This document shows positions 35,851 through 48,647 of a stretch of DNA of 64,000 bases, one piece after another. The stretch lies in contig BSYO01000009.1 of NCBI GenBank assembly GCA_033239525.1, positions 14,715,299 to 14,779,298 on the forward strand, written 5' to 3'. The notes beneath the pieces were generated by a model, which was not told the DNA's origin, searched no databases, and worked only from the letters and a program-made list of their open reading frames with translations. Position 1 is the first letter of the stretch. Each line of letters starts with the position of its first letter. The stretch is from Nepenthes gracilis. Lineage: Eukaryota > Streptophyta > Magnoliopsida > Caryophyllales > Nepenthaceae. The translations under genes were made by a program, and so were the position numbers.

Positions 35851-36780
35851 GAAACCCATACATTTTCAATTCTTTTATCATGGGAGTCGAATCCCTATTT
35901 TTCCCAAATTCTCAAATTCCACCCATAAACCACAAATTCTTCCACAATCTCGACACAAAAACAGAGAATCGACATTGTAGGAGGAAGTGTTTACTCGTAA
36001 GGAAAAAAGATTTACTTGTAGCGAAAATGACCTGACTTGCAAAAAAAAGGAATATTTCTTGCAAATCTAAGGAGATAGCGACCGTAAGGGAAATCACTTG
36101 CCTAACTTCCACGGTTGCTACAACACGGCTAGGGTTAGTGGCAGCGTCGGCATCAGCTTTAGCACAGACTGCAGCTGCGGGTTCAAACAATCATGGTGAC
36201 AATTCTTTCGGGGCCAATCAACAATCGCAACGGCAGCAAAATCAAGCGAAAGAAGGCATCTTGGTGATGGCTTATGGAAGCCCGATAGCAGAGCCTCTCT
36301 CTGCTCTCACTCTTTGCTCGACCTCTCTTTCCCACTCCCACATACCCACTGCAACCGTACATATATAGATCCATGGAGTGGAAATTGTGGAAAGATAGAC
36401 GGAATCAGACGGTTGAAATGGCACAAAATTTGTTAGGGTTTCAACCGTTGGAGAATGGAATGGAAATGAAACGGACAAACTTTGTTAGAGGAAGCTCAAG
36501 AGAAAGAGACATGGCTTGAGGAAGCTTCAAGAGGGACAAGAGCGAACGAGAAAGAGAGAGAGAGATACCATAACAAGAGAGAAGGAGGGACGAAGGAGAA
36601 AATGGTGAGGAAGAATCGAGAAGAGACAAGGGGGTGGGGCATTTTAATAATATTATTATTATTATTATCATTATATATATATATATATATACATAAATAT
36701 TTTATTAATCCTATGGTAATGCCAAAAATCTTATCCGTACATTGAAAATTAAGTCTACTCAATTTAATTTATAATTACCA
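35851..36780 (-). repeat. Candidate LTR fragment of a related gypsy family
   Basis: 36,085-36,350 resembles 55,800-55,990: both have CACTTGCCTAA, then a GC-richer stretch, then CCTCTCTCTGCTCTC-type CT blocks. The same order is seen in the large LTR family. Many overlapping open frames of 60-96 codons here are in different frames of this stretch and none resembles a protein. An (ATT)n/(AT)n microsatellite lies at 36,645-36,692. Confidence 0.35.
36645..36692. repeat. (ATT)n-(AT)n microsatellite
   Basis: About seven ATT units followed by about ten AT units. Likely polymorphic. Confidence 0.9.
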
Positions 36781-38790
36781 CCATAATGGACTAAAAAGAA
36801 ATCCAACCAAAATACCAGATACAAGATTGTACATAAACTATCGGAAGTTGAATAAGAATACTATAAATAATAAGTACCCATTATTGATGATAGATAATTT
36901 GTTTGATTAATTATAAGGGGTTCAAAGATTTTTAAATATTAATATTTGATCGGGTTATCATCAATAAAAGATAAAGAAGGATGTGGCAAATATAGCCTTA
37001 TCAACGAGGTACAGTTATTATAAGTTTTTAGTGATATCTTTCAGAATAACTATTATTTTTGTAACATATTTAAATTTGATGAATTGGGTATTTTAACCTT
37101 ACCTCAATAAATTTATGGTAGTTTTTATCGATGACATATCAATCTGTTTGAGGATTTTTGAAGAACATGAGGTTCACTTGAGGATCATGTTACAAATACT
37201 TTGGAAAGAAGACTATATGTAAAGTTATAAAAGTGTGAATTTTGGCTTAGAGAAGTGGTTAATCTAGGCTTCATGAACTCTACATGAGGCATTTTGGTTA
37301 ATTTTAAAAAGATTGAAGTTGTGACAAATTGGATTCGACTAACACGAGGAAAAAAGTATGAAATTTTCTTCTATTTGTTGGATATTACCAAAGATTTATG
37401 GGAAAATTTTCAAGTATTGTGATGCATCTAACCTACTTGACATAGAAGGAGGAGGAAATGGGATGAAGAGTGCTAAAGTAGTTTTCAACAGTTAGGTGAC
37501 TAGCTAATGACCACCCTAATCTTCGCGATTTTAAAAGGATCTAAAAAATATGTTGTTTACTGTGATACATCTAAAAATGGGTTTAGGTATGTATTGATGT
37601 AGTATAGAAAGGTAATTGTGTATGAATCAAGGCAACTAAAGACTTATAAAAGAATTATCCTACCTACGATTTAGAGTTAACTATGATAATCTTTACACTA
37701 AAGATTTAAAAAACACTATATGTATAGACAGAGATCATTAGTGCATTTCAATCATAATAATTTGAAATACTTATTCTCTTAAAAAGAGTTAAACATGAGG
37801 CAAAAAAGATAGATGAATCTACTAAAGAACTGTGATTATGAGATTCAATAACAATTAGAGAATGCCAATGTAGTGGTGGATATCTTAAGTCACAAGACAA
37901 TGAATTTAACAACCCATTTAAAGATAAAATAAATAGAGGTGCTCGATAGTGTAAAAGAGTGTAACGTCAAGAGACATTACCAAGGTATGCCAATGTTCCT
38001 ATTATCAAGGTGCTTGACAAGTATGACTTATCATTCCTAAATAGATAGAAAATTAATATGGACAATTCCAATTCTATAAGACGTGTTGAGAGCTTCAATC
38101 TTGAAAATGAAAAAAAATTGAGACGACTACTTACCGTTAGTAGAGTATATCTATAATAGTAATTATCAAGTAAGTATCGACGTAACTTCTTTTAAAGCAC
38201 ATTATACAAGAAAATTCATTTCTTAATTCATTGGGATGAAATTAGAAATCCAAGCCTTTAGAGACCTGAAGTGATTCAAAAGATATCAAATAAAATTTAT
38301 TTCATTCCAAATCAGTTTAAAGTTAGAGCTAACTAAATAGCTATGTGAAGCATAGAAAGTTTGAGTTGAGCTTTAAGGTTTGATATTATATATTTTTAAA
38401 GATATTTCCATCTAAGGGAGTCTCTCGATTCAAGTTAAAAGGAAAATTTAAGACAAGGTTCATTGAGCTTATTAGAATTTTAGAGATGATTGGAAAAGTA
38501 GCTCATTGATTAGCTTTGCCTCTAAATTCGGGTGATGCACATAATGTCTTTTATGTCTCCATACTCTGTAAATACATCTGCAACCCTTTGCACATTATTT
38601 GATATAAAATATTGATGATTAATGAGGATTTAACATACAATGAAGAATCAATGCAAATTTTGTGGAGATGAGATCAGGTGTTTCGAACTAAAGTCATTTT
38701 GTTTATCAATATTTCGTGAATGAATCATTCATTTGATGAGGCTACATGGGAGAGAGAATATAAATTTTGGGAGAAGTTTTTATATTTATT
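36780..38790 (+). pseudogene. Ty3/gypsy pol remnant: RT, RNase H, integrase tail (chromovirus-like)
   Basis: Plus-strand frames with many stops give INYRKLNKNTINNKYPLL (36,830-36,885, start of RT fingers), SGYHQ-equivalent near 36,955, VVFIDDISI (37,128-37,153, catalytic YxDD region, here FIDD), a KCEFW-equivalent near 37,235, SRQLKTYKR (37,625) of RNase H, LKYLFS.KELNMRQKR (37,755-37,805), NANVVVDILSHK (37,862-37,898), and near 38,530 VMHIMSFMSPYS, matching the VHNVFHVS.L motif after integrase. The order is that of Tekay/Retand-type chromoviruses. The core integrase is largely missing and no frame is intact. Confidence 0.8.
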
Positions 38791-39084
38791 TTTTCATTGT
38801 AGTATATAAACTTTTAAAGATAAAAGTTTTATAAGGAGATGAAAAATATAAGGTATGAATCCTAAAAATTATTTTAATGATTCTAATTTAATTAAATTGG
38901 TGAATTCTTTAGGTTAATTATGGATTTGTGTCAAAAATTAATTATTGAATAGAAGAATGTTAGGCTAACTAACGCCTAACATATGCTTAACTCACACATG
39001 AGTATGTTTTGCCCATAGAATAGAAGAATATTCACCGCCCAATACTTTGTCGATACCGCATGTTGTTGAAAATTTTATTTTTAG
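38791..39084 (+). repeat. Probable start of the 3' LTR of the plus-strand gypsy remnant
   Basis: Right after the pol tail the sequence turns AT-rich; GTATGAATCCTAAAAATTATT near 38,856 resembles a decayed TGTAA.. LTR start, as at the minus-strand edge of the large LTR family. It stops where the minus-strand Tat protease begins (39,085). No partner LTR was confirmed. Confidence 0.3.
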
Positions 39085-39300
39085 ATGGGTTATCATGTTA
39101 CAGCCCCGAATGCCGCTAGGCATGGTCGGCCGAGTATGGCATTGTACACAAAAGACAAGTCGACAACTAGGAAGGTAAGCGTATGGCCCGCTATCATGGT
39201 GTATGTGCCCAAGGTTACTTCTAGCCGGATGGTCCTTTGGACGGCTACTGGTTCATTATCCAATCCAAACAGTGGCCCTTTAGGTGGTTTCAGTTGAATC
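39085..39300 (-). pseudogene. Tat-type gypsy protease, C-terminal part
   Basis: On the minus strand an uninterrupted frame reads PPKGPLFGLDNEPVAVQRTI, RLEVTLGTY and FLVVDLSFVYNAILGRPCLA. FLVVD...YN.ILGRP is the hallmark of the aspartic protease in Tat/Athila-type gypsy elements. The catalytic D-x-GSS region lies just upstream inside the 491-bp tandem repeats (IFIDKESS, or IFIDKGSS in later units). The reading ends at 39,085, so RT and integrase of this element are gone. Confidence 0.8.
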
Positions 39301-41243
39301 TTTTTTAGTCATTGTTTGAAATAAGTATCAAGGTAAAGTAAATCTCTCGAGCTTTCTTTATCGATAAAAATTCATTCCAGCTAGTAATCTAGAATACCAT
39401 CTGAAACGAGGGTGAATATAACTAGCGAGTCAAAATGGGATGAGATTACATCTGTCATATCATCGTTACTAAAATTAATGACATCATCTCCTACCCTCTG
39501 CTTCTTATGCCCTGTTGGACTCTCCTAGCGATCCGCATTGTGAGTTTTAAGTGGCCTAGTGGTCACCATGTTGACCACCTTAACCACAACTCGTGTCACG
39601 GGCCACGTTTTTCTAACCGAAATCCGATAGAGTTTCGACAATAAAATAGTCGTCAAACTAATACAACCTATACAAAAATACCTGTACAGCACACTAAACA
39701 ACCAAACATTACATCACAAGATCCAAAAATAGTCACAACAAACACGTGGTACTAACGTCATAACTATACTTTAGCTTGTTTCGGTTCACTCTTTTTTAAT
39801 CCCAGTTTAAAATAAGTAACAAGGTAAATCAAGTCTCTCGAACTTCCTTTATCGATAAAAACTCATTTTAGCTGATAATCTAGAATATCATCTGAAATGA
39901 GGGTGAATACAATTAGGGTGTCAAAACGGGGGGAGATTACATGTGTCATATCGTCGTTACTAAAATTAATGACATCATCTTATACCCTCTACTTCTTGTG
40001 CCCTGTCGGCCTCTCCTGGCGATCCGCATTGTGAGTTTTGAGTGGCCTAGTGGTCACCATGTTGACCACCTTAACCACGACTCGTGTCACGGACCACATT
40101 TTCCTAATCGAAATTCGAAAAAGTTTTGATAATAAAATAGCCGTCAAACTAATACAACCTATACAAAAATACCTATACAGTACACTATATAACCAAACAT
40201 TACATAATAAGATCCAAAAATAGCCACAACAAACACGTGGTACTAACGTCATAACTATACTTTAATTTGTTTTAGTTGACTCTTTTTTAGTCCCAGTTTA
40301 AAATAAGTATCCAGGTAAAGCAAATCTTTCGATCCTCATTTATCGATAAAAACTCTTTTCAGCTAGTAATCTAAAATGCCATCTGAAACGAGGGTGAATA
40401 CAACTAGTGTGTCAAAATGGGGGGAGATTACATGTGTCATATCGTCGTTACTAAAATTAATGACATCATCTCCTACCCTCTACTTCTTGTGCCCTGTTGG
40501 CCTCTCCTGGTGGTCCGCATTGTGAGTTTTGAGTGGCCTAGTGGTCACCATGTTGACCACCTTAACCACGACTTGTGTCACGGACCTCGTTTTTCTAACC
40601 GAAATCCGGCTGAGTTTCGATAATAAAATAGCCGACAAATTAATTCAACATATACAAAAATACCTGTACAGCACACTATATAACCAAACATTACATCATA
40701 GGATCTAAAAATAGCCACAACAAACACGTGGTACTAACGTCATAACTATACTTTAGTTGGTTTTAGTTGACTATTTTTTAGTCCTAACTTGAAATGAGTA
40801 TCAAGGTAAAGCAAATATCTCAAGCTTCCTTTATCGATAAAAACTCATTTCAGTTGGTAATCTATAATACCATCTGAAACGAGGGTGAATATAACCAGTG
40901 TGTCAAAATGGGGGGAGATTACATGTGTCATATCGTCATTACTAAAATGAATGACATCATCTCCTACCCTCTGCTTCTTGTGCCCTGTTGGCCTCTCCTA
41001 GCGATCCGCATTGTGAGTTTTGAGTGGTCTAGTGGTCACCATGTTGACCACCTTAACCACGACTCGTGTCACGGACCATGTTTTTCTAACCAAAATTCGG
41101 CAAAGTTTCGATAATAAAATAGCCGTCAAACTAATAAAACTTATACAAAAATACCTGTACAGCACACTATATAACCAAACATTACATCACAGGATCCAAA
41201 AATAGCCACAACAAACATGTGGTACTAACATCAAAACTCTGGA
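39281..41243 (-). repeat. Tandem array, four 491-bp units, each spanning a transposon-in-transposon junction
   Basis: LTR edges beginning TGTCACGG recur at 39,594, 40,085, 40,576 and 41,067, exactly 491 bp apart, and GAGGGTGAAT recurs at 39,408, 39,899, 40,390 and 40,881. Each unit holds about 313 bp of the Tat protease (minus strand, containing the D-x-GSS catalytic site) followed in plus coordinates by the first 178 bp of the large LTR. Only in the last unit does the LTR continue past CATCAAAACTC at about 41,240. Units differ by a few per cent. The several similar open frames of 60-88 codons here are repeat copies, not genes. Confidence 0.95.
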
Positions 41244-43325
41244 TATATCGTTGGCTCAGACAAGATATTACTAAGTACCCAAATAAATCATAACAACCTG
41301 CGAAAGCACATACATCAATCAACAACAACGAAATCTATACTACGAGTATATCATTATTGTTATCATATACATACACTAATATACAAAACTATCAAATAAT
41401 ATACAAAAGTGCTCCGCGATTAACAAAATCATAAAATCTAAATCCATAAGATCATCCTCATGTCTTCATGCCTAGCCGACTTCTAATCCTCTACCCCACT
41501 TCATCGGATATAAGTTTGTGCTTATCTCTGAAGGAAGAAAAAAGTAGTAAGGATGAGCCAAATGCTCAATAAGGCACAATAATCAAATATAATAAGCAAT
41601 ATACGTAAAATAAAGTAATGGGAGGGAATAAGAGCATAATAAAGTTGCATAAAAATGAAATGTGAACAAATGTATTTTCGAAATTCGTTTATCTTTCTCA
41701 TTTTACTTATTCTTTCTTTAGATTTTAAAAAATATATAAACTTCTTTACTTTATAGACCAGAGCTAGTAGGCCTTACCAATTAACGGAGTAGCTGATTAA
41801 GGAACGGAATTTGTTTGTACCTACACATTCTAAAAAGCTACTCACGAATCTCAACTTTAACATTCCATGGTAGATGGTAGACCTTTCACCCGATATACAG
41901 GGCCAAATAATAGATATGCTCCCCACGAATCTCAACTTTAACATCCCGTGGCAGACATTATACCTTTCACCTAATATACAAAGCCAAATAACATATATTG
42001 CCAGGGCATCTCCCTTGGTCCAAGAGTATTCCTTGATCTATCACTATTATATTCCAAGGCATGTCAGAAAATACTATCTTCTGAAATAAAAATCTTTGGT
42101 CTAAATTCTTAATTACTTATTCTTAGGAAATTCTATACTTATTCATAAAATATTATTCTCACTCAGGGAGAACGGTTCATTAAACATAACATATCATAAA
42201 ATTCTCTTCTTATACTTCTCATAATTTTCATAATTCTTATGTGTATAAATCTTCAGATGACTTAAGTTATATGCATAATAATTATAAAATATGGAAAAAA
42301 TAGGAGTTCTTATCATCGTGAGCTGAATATGACTTTAAAGCTTTCAAACGAGAAATCTTTTCATAAATGCATACAACATAATTTTCGAAGAATATACAAG
42401 AAACATATATATCGCACATACAGATAAATATCACAATTCACGTCCGATAATATTTTTTGAATACATAAAATTAAAATATATAAAATATATGTACATAATT
42501 ACCAAATATACGGAGTACTCACATCCATAAAGTTAGAATTACAAATTTCTAAAGTTAAATTATGCATAAATTACAATTAATTTAGGTAAAACCAAAGCGG
42601 GTGCGAGTTAGAATTTTCAATGAACACAATACCACATAAAACTACCAAATTGGATACCCAATTGATAAATTAACATACTCAAGATATGAGTAATAATTTC
42701 CTAAAGCCAATTTATACAAAAATTCTAAAAATCGGAGGGTGAAGGCATCTAGGTGCTGGGTTAGGATTTCGGTGAAAAAATGGGTCAAAACTAAGAAATC
42801 GGATATGAAATCAATATATGTGTATGCTCAACTCATGAGTAACGCAAAATATAAATTTAATCGGGTATCGAAACGAGGATATCCGAAGAAAACGAAATAA
42901 AAGTGTAAAGAAACGAAAGCGGAGTATATAGATGCACTTGCCTTCACCCAAGTTATAATTTCTTTATCTAGCTCTAAGTTGGAATTGAACCCGAAAGCCT
43001 CAATCTCTCCTCTCTCTCTCTTCTCCTTTGCATTTCCTCTCTCCTCTCTCTCCCTTTCCCTGTGTGAATTGACATGGAAAAGAGCCGTTTGGCTTTTATA
43101 ACGCGGGCCGACACCTAGCAAGCGCGGCTTCTCGAAAATCAATGCCTGCCCCAAACACCCGAGCGCTCAGCTAGCACTGCAGTGCTGCTTCAGGCACACG
43201 GCGAGTGCCCCTTGCCGAGGCCTCCTACTGCTTCCAAAATCAGATTTTTTCCTATGAATTAAGCCTAATTTTAATTATATTTCTTAATTACCTATAATTA
43301 TGATATTAAAAATCGGTACATTACA
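41067..43325 (-). repeat. Left (3') LTR of the 7.6-kb element
   Basis: 2,259 bp, colinear with the right LTR over its whole length with scattered substitutions and short indels. A minus-strand TATA box (TTATAAAAG, about 43,091-43,099) precedes a GA-rich leader (CT-rich on plus, 43,005-43,060). The start is shared with the 491-bp tandem array. A 108-codon minus frame (42,828-43,154) lies in this leader region and is not a gene. Confidence 0.9.
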
Positions 43326-43337
43326 ACTCTTTCCCGC
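43326..43337 (-). other. Polypurine tract of the 7.6-kb element
   Basis: The minus strand reads GCGGGAAAGAGT directly before the 3' LTR, which then begins TGTAATG. This is the expected plus-strand primer for reverse transcription and sets the element's orientation. Confidence 0.6.
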
Positions 43338-46300
43338 TTATAAAAATTTCATCTTCAAAATTGAACAAACCTCAAAATTTAATAATCGGGAAAAAAATCC
43401 TTTCAGATTCCTTTTTCACAATCCTATGTCACATCTTTGAAGAAAAGATCCATCCTAGAAAACCTTAACCAAATGAATTATCTTAATTCCCAATATCTAA
43501 TATTTACTATCTAAATCTAGGTTGGAACTTTATCACAAGATAAATTAATAATCTTGTACAAGGCTTAATTTGATCACATACTGACTATTTTCCCCGACTT
43601 AATTCAATACCTTGAACAAAATAATAAACTTTTACTTCAATTCATTCTAAGCCTCGAAAATGACCGCTCACTTGGATACTCAATCTTATTATAAAATCTC
43701 CAGGCCATGAGCCACATGCTACCGATGTGCTACTCTAATTGACAACTTATTTGTACACTAAAATCAACCTGTAATTCTTGTCCAATAATTCATACCAGAT
43801 ACCTAGGCTACATAGTAGTTATAGCCTCAAGAAAATCCCAAAGATATCGATATATTTAAGGCAAAACCCATAATTCTCATATTACAACTAACATAGGAAA
43901 CATGATTGAAGCAATTATCCCAGAGGTTTCGGTACAACTTCAAGTCACTACCAAAACTTTAAAACCTAAATATTCTGGCAACTTTATTATCTGCTGGCAT
44001 ACTAATGAGAAAACTTAATCAATCAGATCGTACCATCCGAATTCACAATAAATGGGCCGTCATTGTTAGCTGACCCACAATTATCCGAACACCCAGAATT
44101 CTTGCCATTTTAATAACCCCGAAACAAAACTATAAGGACTTCTCATCTCATAATTTCATAATTTTAATATTTTGAATATAATTCTGTCTCCCAAATCAAG
44201 AGCATGACATCCCATTAACCTAAATATTAGAACCTACTCGCGATTTACCTTTCACACCTCCTATAAAGTATCAAAAAATATCACAAATCTAAAGACTCCC
44301 AATATCATATTACCAGTACTGATGCTCGTCTTCCATAAAAAACACCAAGATCGTCTTCTCAATCCTTAAGTAGATTTATCTGCTAGCACTGATGTATGAT
44401 CATCTCATCTTAAGATACAACTATTTAGACTCTCAAAATTATTAGAAAATAACTATCTCCAAAAGCAACACCTATAAATCCTCAAAGTAGAGACCTCAAT
44501 TGCTAACTCCAAACCACGGTTGGAGTAATTTCGATCATGGGCTTTTTCCCTACTTATTTCAAGGGTAACCACCCACATATGATGTAGGAAAAGTATAATC
44601 CTAAATCCTCCCTAAGAGCAATCTAAATTCCAGTCATCCACAAGTGACTTTATTAGTTCATCTTAACAACTCTAAATATTCTAAAGCATCCCACAGTGGC
44701 ACCTACCCGATACCTTCTCAATCCTATATGGAATCCTTAAAATCAGTGTCGATTTCGACACAACATCAAATTACTGACCAAAGATAAATCGGCCTAATCT
44801 TTTCCTTTAAGAAACATCCTCAAATACTTACACAGCTAAAACTTCTCAGTGACCACAAGATGACAATCAGATGTGGCCTTATATGCTAAATGAATTAGAC
44901 ACATATCATCATTAAACGGCTTGCAGACACAACACTGATTTCCTGCTACCTTGACCAATTCTATCTCATACCCAAAATTTTCATAATTCGATTACAAGAT
45001 ATAATATCCTTATCAATCAAATTCATACTAGCATAGCGACTCACTAACCAAATTACCACCAAAATCGAATCAGAGTTTGATACCACAAAACAAATCAATT
45101 TAGCCCAACCAATCATATCTACAAACTCAAGAAAATGTCATAAATATCGATAAAACTAGTACAAAGCCTAGATCCTCAAATGAATGAATAGACTTATGAA
45201 TCACAAATGAAGACGTAGATTCCAATCCACATATACGAAAATGTCAAAATTTAAAGATCTTACCTTCCACCACATTAGACAGCACTCTATACCTCATGAT
45301 ATTACCGTAAAACCCTGATCTAAGGCACTGGACTCTTTCATTATCCAACCCACAGATAAGGACAATCTTTGATCACGTGGCCGACTATCCATAATTAAAA
45401 TATGCGCCCAAAACTCATCGGAAAGAATATCTATCTATAAAAGCATTCACGAAGATATTCTATGATATATCTTTGTCTTCTTAGCCCATAACTTTTTTCT
45501 CATCAACTGCCCATGATTGGTTTCGCCTTCTAACTTATGTGGGGCAAACCTTATCTTATCTCCTCCCAGACATTGAGTTATTGCAAATACTATTTCAATT
45601 CTTAGGATCCATATTTCAACTTATACGGGATCTGAGTCACTAAAAAATTCAAGCACTTGATCATCATTATTAAATCGATTTAAAATCAACATCCTTGGAT
45701 TCATTAGTACCAGAAATCGACTCTAAATTATCATGACCTCGAGCCATCGAATCCACCTTATCCATCTCACTTGGCATGCCATTCAAGCATCCCCATTCTA
45801 GTCCTCAGATCAAGATCAACCTAAGTTGATCCTCAAGGTATCCCCCTTACAATTTATTCTTCTCATGTTCTTACCCGGACTAGATCCTTTAAGACTTTCA
45901 AGTCTCACCATTTTTCTGAGAAAATTCATATATTCAACTTCTTTATCATGTGGTTGACCACTTTCACATGTCAACCTTCGTCTAGACAGCATGATGAACT
46001 ACTAATATTCTTTCTAAAATAAAAACGATATGTGTTATATTGTAACTCAACTCAAATATTAACCAGAATACTAAACACTACGCGGTCAAACATAACTAAC
46101 TGATCCTAACTTAATTTTGGCCTAAGTGAACTACCTTAACTTAATTAAGATACTAACTAGGACACCGTAATTAGACAATCAGACTTAACTACTGATTCTG
46201 ACTTAGTTCTAACCGAGGTCATTTAAATTAGGACAACTAGTACTATCTAATCTGCCTTCATCATCCTACACCTTCATCTACTTATTCGATCTATCTTACT

Positions 46301-46349
46301 CTAATCTAAACTTTTGTATAAGATTTAGATCAAATGTAAGACAACTTTT
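43338..46349 (-). pseudogene. Interior of the 7.6-kb element: decayed gag and pol scraps
   Basis: Minus-strand frames are broken by many stops. Near 45,590-45,440 a reading of FAITQCLGGDKIRFAPHKLE and NHGQLMRKKLWAKK is compatible with a retrotransposon gag core. Near 44,560-44,470 the frame SREKAHDRNYSNRGLELAIE then STLRIYR matches gypsy RNase H (SRQLK.HE.NYPTHDLELAAVVFALK.WR). Near 44,740 FRIPYRIE-like residues recall the start of RT. Most of RT and all of integrase cannot be found. The rest is AT-rich with no gene. Confidence 0.55.
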
Positions 46350-46360
46350 GTCTAATATCA
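46350..46360 (-). other. Primer-binding site of the 7.6-kb element
   Basis: The minus strand reads TGATATTAGAC two bases inside the right LTR, close to TGGTATCAGAGC, which pairs with initiator tRNA-Met. The match is partial, but its position is as expected. Confidence 0.5.
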
Positions 46361-46362
46361 AT

Positions 46363-48642
46363 TGTGACAGACCACATTTTTCTAATTGGAATCCAGCAAA
46401 ATTTTGACGGTAAAAAGTTTGCCAAACTAATACAATCTGTACAAAAATTTCTGTACAGCACACTATATAACCATACATCACATCACATGATTTAAAAATA
46501 GCCACAACAAATATGTGGCACCAACGTTATAACTCCAGGTATGACATTGACTCAAATAAAATGCCACTAGGTATCCAAATAAATCATAACAATCTGCGAA
46601 AGCACAAACATTAATTAACTACAACGGAAACTATACTACGAGTATATCATAATCATCATCATTATATACATATATTAATATACAAAACCATCAAATAATA
46701 TACAAAAGTGCTCCGCAAGTAACAAAATCATAAAATCTAGGTTTATAAGATCATTCTCTTGTCTTCACACCTAACCAACTTCTAATCCTCTACCCTGCTT
46801 TATCGGATATAAGCTCGTACTCATTTGAAGGAAGAAAAAAGTAATAAGGGTGAGCTAAAAATTCAATAAGGCATAATAATCAAAGATAATAAGTAATATA
46901 CGTAAAATAAAGTAAAGGGAGGAAATAAGAGTATAATAAAGATACATAAAAATAAAATATGAACAAATATATTTTTGGAATTTATTTATCTTCCCCATTT
47001 TACTTATTCTTTCTTTAGGTTTCAAAACATGTATAAACTTTTTTACTTTACAGACTAGGACCAGTAAGTCTTACCAACTAACGGAGTAACCGATTGAGAA
47101 ATGAAATGTGTTTGTACTTACACATTCTAAAGCACTACCAATGATTCTCAACTTTAACGTCCCGTGGCAGATGACACACCTTTCACTCGATATACAGGGC
47201 CACATAACAGATATGCTACCCACGAATCTCAACTTTAACGCCCCATGGTAGACGTTATACATTTTATCTGATATACAGGGCCAAATAACATATACCACCA
47301 AAGCATCTCCCGTGGTCCAGGAGCATTCCTTGATCTACAACTGTAATATCCTAAGATATGCCAGGGAATACTACCATCTGAAATATAAATCCTTGGTCTA
47401 GATTCTTAATTACTTATTCGTTGGAAATTCCATACTTATTCATAAAACATTATTCTTACTCCGAGAGAACGGTTCATTAAACATAACATATCATGAAATT
47501 TTCTTGTTATACTTCTCATAAGTTGTATAATTCTTTTGGGCCTAAGTCTTCAGATGATTGAAGTTATATGCATGATCATCATAAAACATGAAATAAATAG
47601 GAGTTCTTACTACCGTGAGCCGAACATGACTTTAGAGCTTCGGAATATAAATACCTTCATAAAATCATACAACATAATTTTTGAAGAATATATAAGATAA
47701 CATATATATCACACATACGGATAAATATCTCAATTCACGTCCGATAATATTTTTGAAATACATAAAATTAATATATATAAAATATATGTGCATAATTATC
47801 AAATATACGGAGTATCCGCGTCTATAAAGGTGGGGTTACGAATTTTTAAACTTAAATTATGTATAAATTATCATTAATTCGGGTAAAACCAAAGGGGGCA
47901 CAGGTTAGAATTTTCGGTGAGTACAATACCGTCTAAAATTATCAAATCGGGCACCCAATTGATAAATTAATATACTCAAGACATGAGTAACAATTTTCTA
48001 AAATCAATTTATAAAAAAATTCAAAAAATCGGAGGGTGAAAGCATCCGGCACGGGAATTAGGGTTTCGGTGCAAAAACTAGTCAAAACTAAAAAATTCGG
48101 ACATGAAATCAATATATGTGCATATTCAAGTCATGAGTAACACAAAATATAAATTTAATTATATATCAGGACGAGGATACCAGAAAAAAATGGAACAAAA
48201 GTACAAAGAAATGGAAGAAAAGTGTATAAGTGTATTTGCCTCAATTCGATCTATAATTTCTCCAACTAACTACAAGCCGTAATCGAACCCAAAAGCCTCG
48301 ATCTCTCCTCTCTCTCTTCTCCTTCGTGTTTCCTCTCTTCTCTCTCACTTTTCCCACGTGAAATGACACAGAAAAGAGCCATTGGGCTTTTATATCACAG
48401 GCTAGCGCCCAACAAGTGCTCCTTCTCACAAATTAGTACCTACCTCGGGCGCTCGAGCGCCTTACAAGTGTTGCATTGATGCTTCAAGCGCCTGTGGTGC
48501 TGCTCGAGGTGCCTGGCAAGTACCTCTTGCCAAGGCCTCCAACCGCTTCTGAAATAAAATTTTTTTACATGGATTAAGCCTAATTTTGGTTATATTACCT
48601 TAATGACCCGCAATTACGATATTAAAAAATTGGAGCATTACA
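46363..48642 (-). repeat. Right (5') LTR of the 7.6-kb element
   Basis: 2,280 bp, beginning TGTGACAG and ending GCATTACA in plus coordinates. A minus-strand TATA box (TATAAAAG, about 48,386-48,393) lies upstream of a GA-rich leader (CT-rich on plus, 48,300-48,350), giving a plausible promoter transcribing toward lower coordinates. Confidence 0.9.
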
Positions 48643-48647
48643 ATTCG

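Larger units (their letters stand above)
41067..48642 (-). mobile_element. LTR retrotransposon (7.6 kb), gypsy type, inserted in the Tat element
   Basis: Two LTRs (41,067-43,325 and 46,363-48,642) flank a 3.04-kb interior. Both start TGT.AC.G and end ATTACA. The minus orientation follows from a primer-binding-like sequence next to the right LTR, a purine tract next to the left LTR, and TATA boxes on the minus strand within the LTRs. Flanking bases are ACTCG on the left (41,062-41,066) and ATTCG on the right (48,643-48,647), a 5-bp target duplication with one change. On either side lies the minus-strand Tat element (protease left, gag right). The short interior, compared with about 5 kb or more for complete gypsy elements, means it is deleted or non-autonomous. 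Confidence 0.85.

Noticed and set aside
36138..36762. Cluster of overlapping frames on both strands
   Set aside because: Six frames share the same bases in a probable LTR; compositional only.
39941..41205. Repeated similar frames (60-88 codons) that look like a small gene family
   Set aside because: They are the same frames recurring in the 491-bp tandem units and derive from a Tat protease plus LTR sequence on the other strand.
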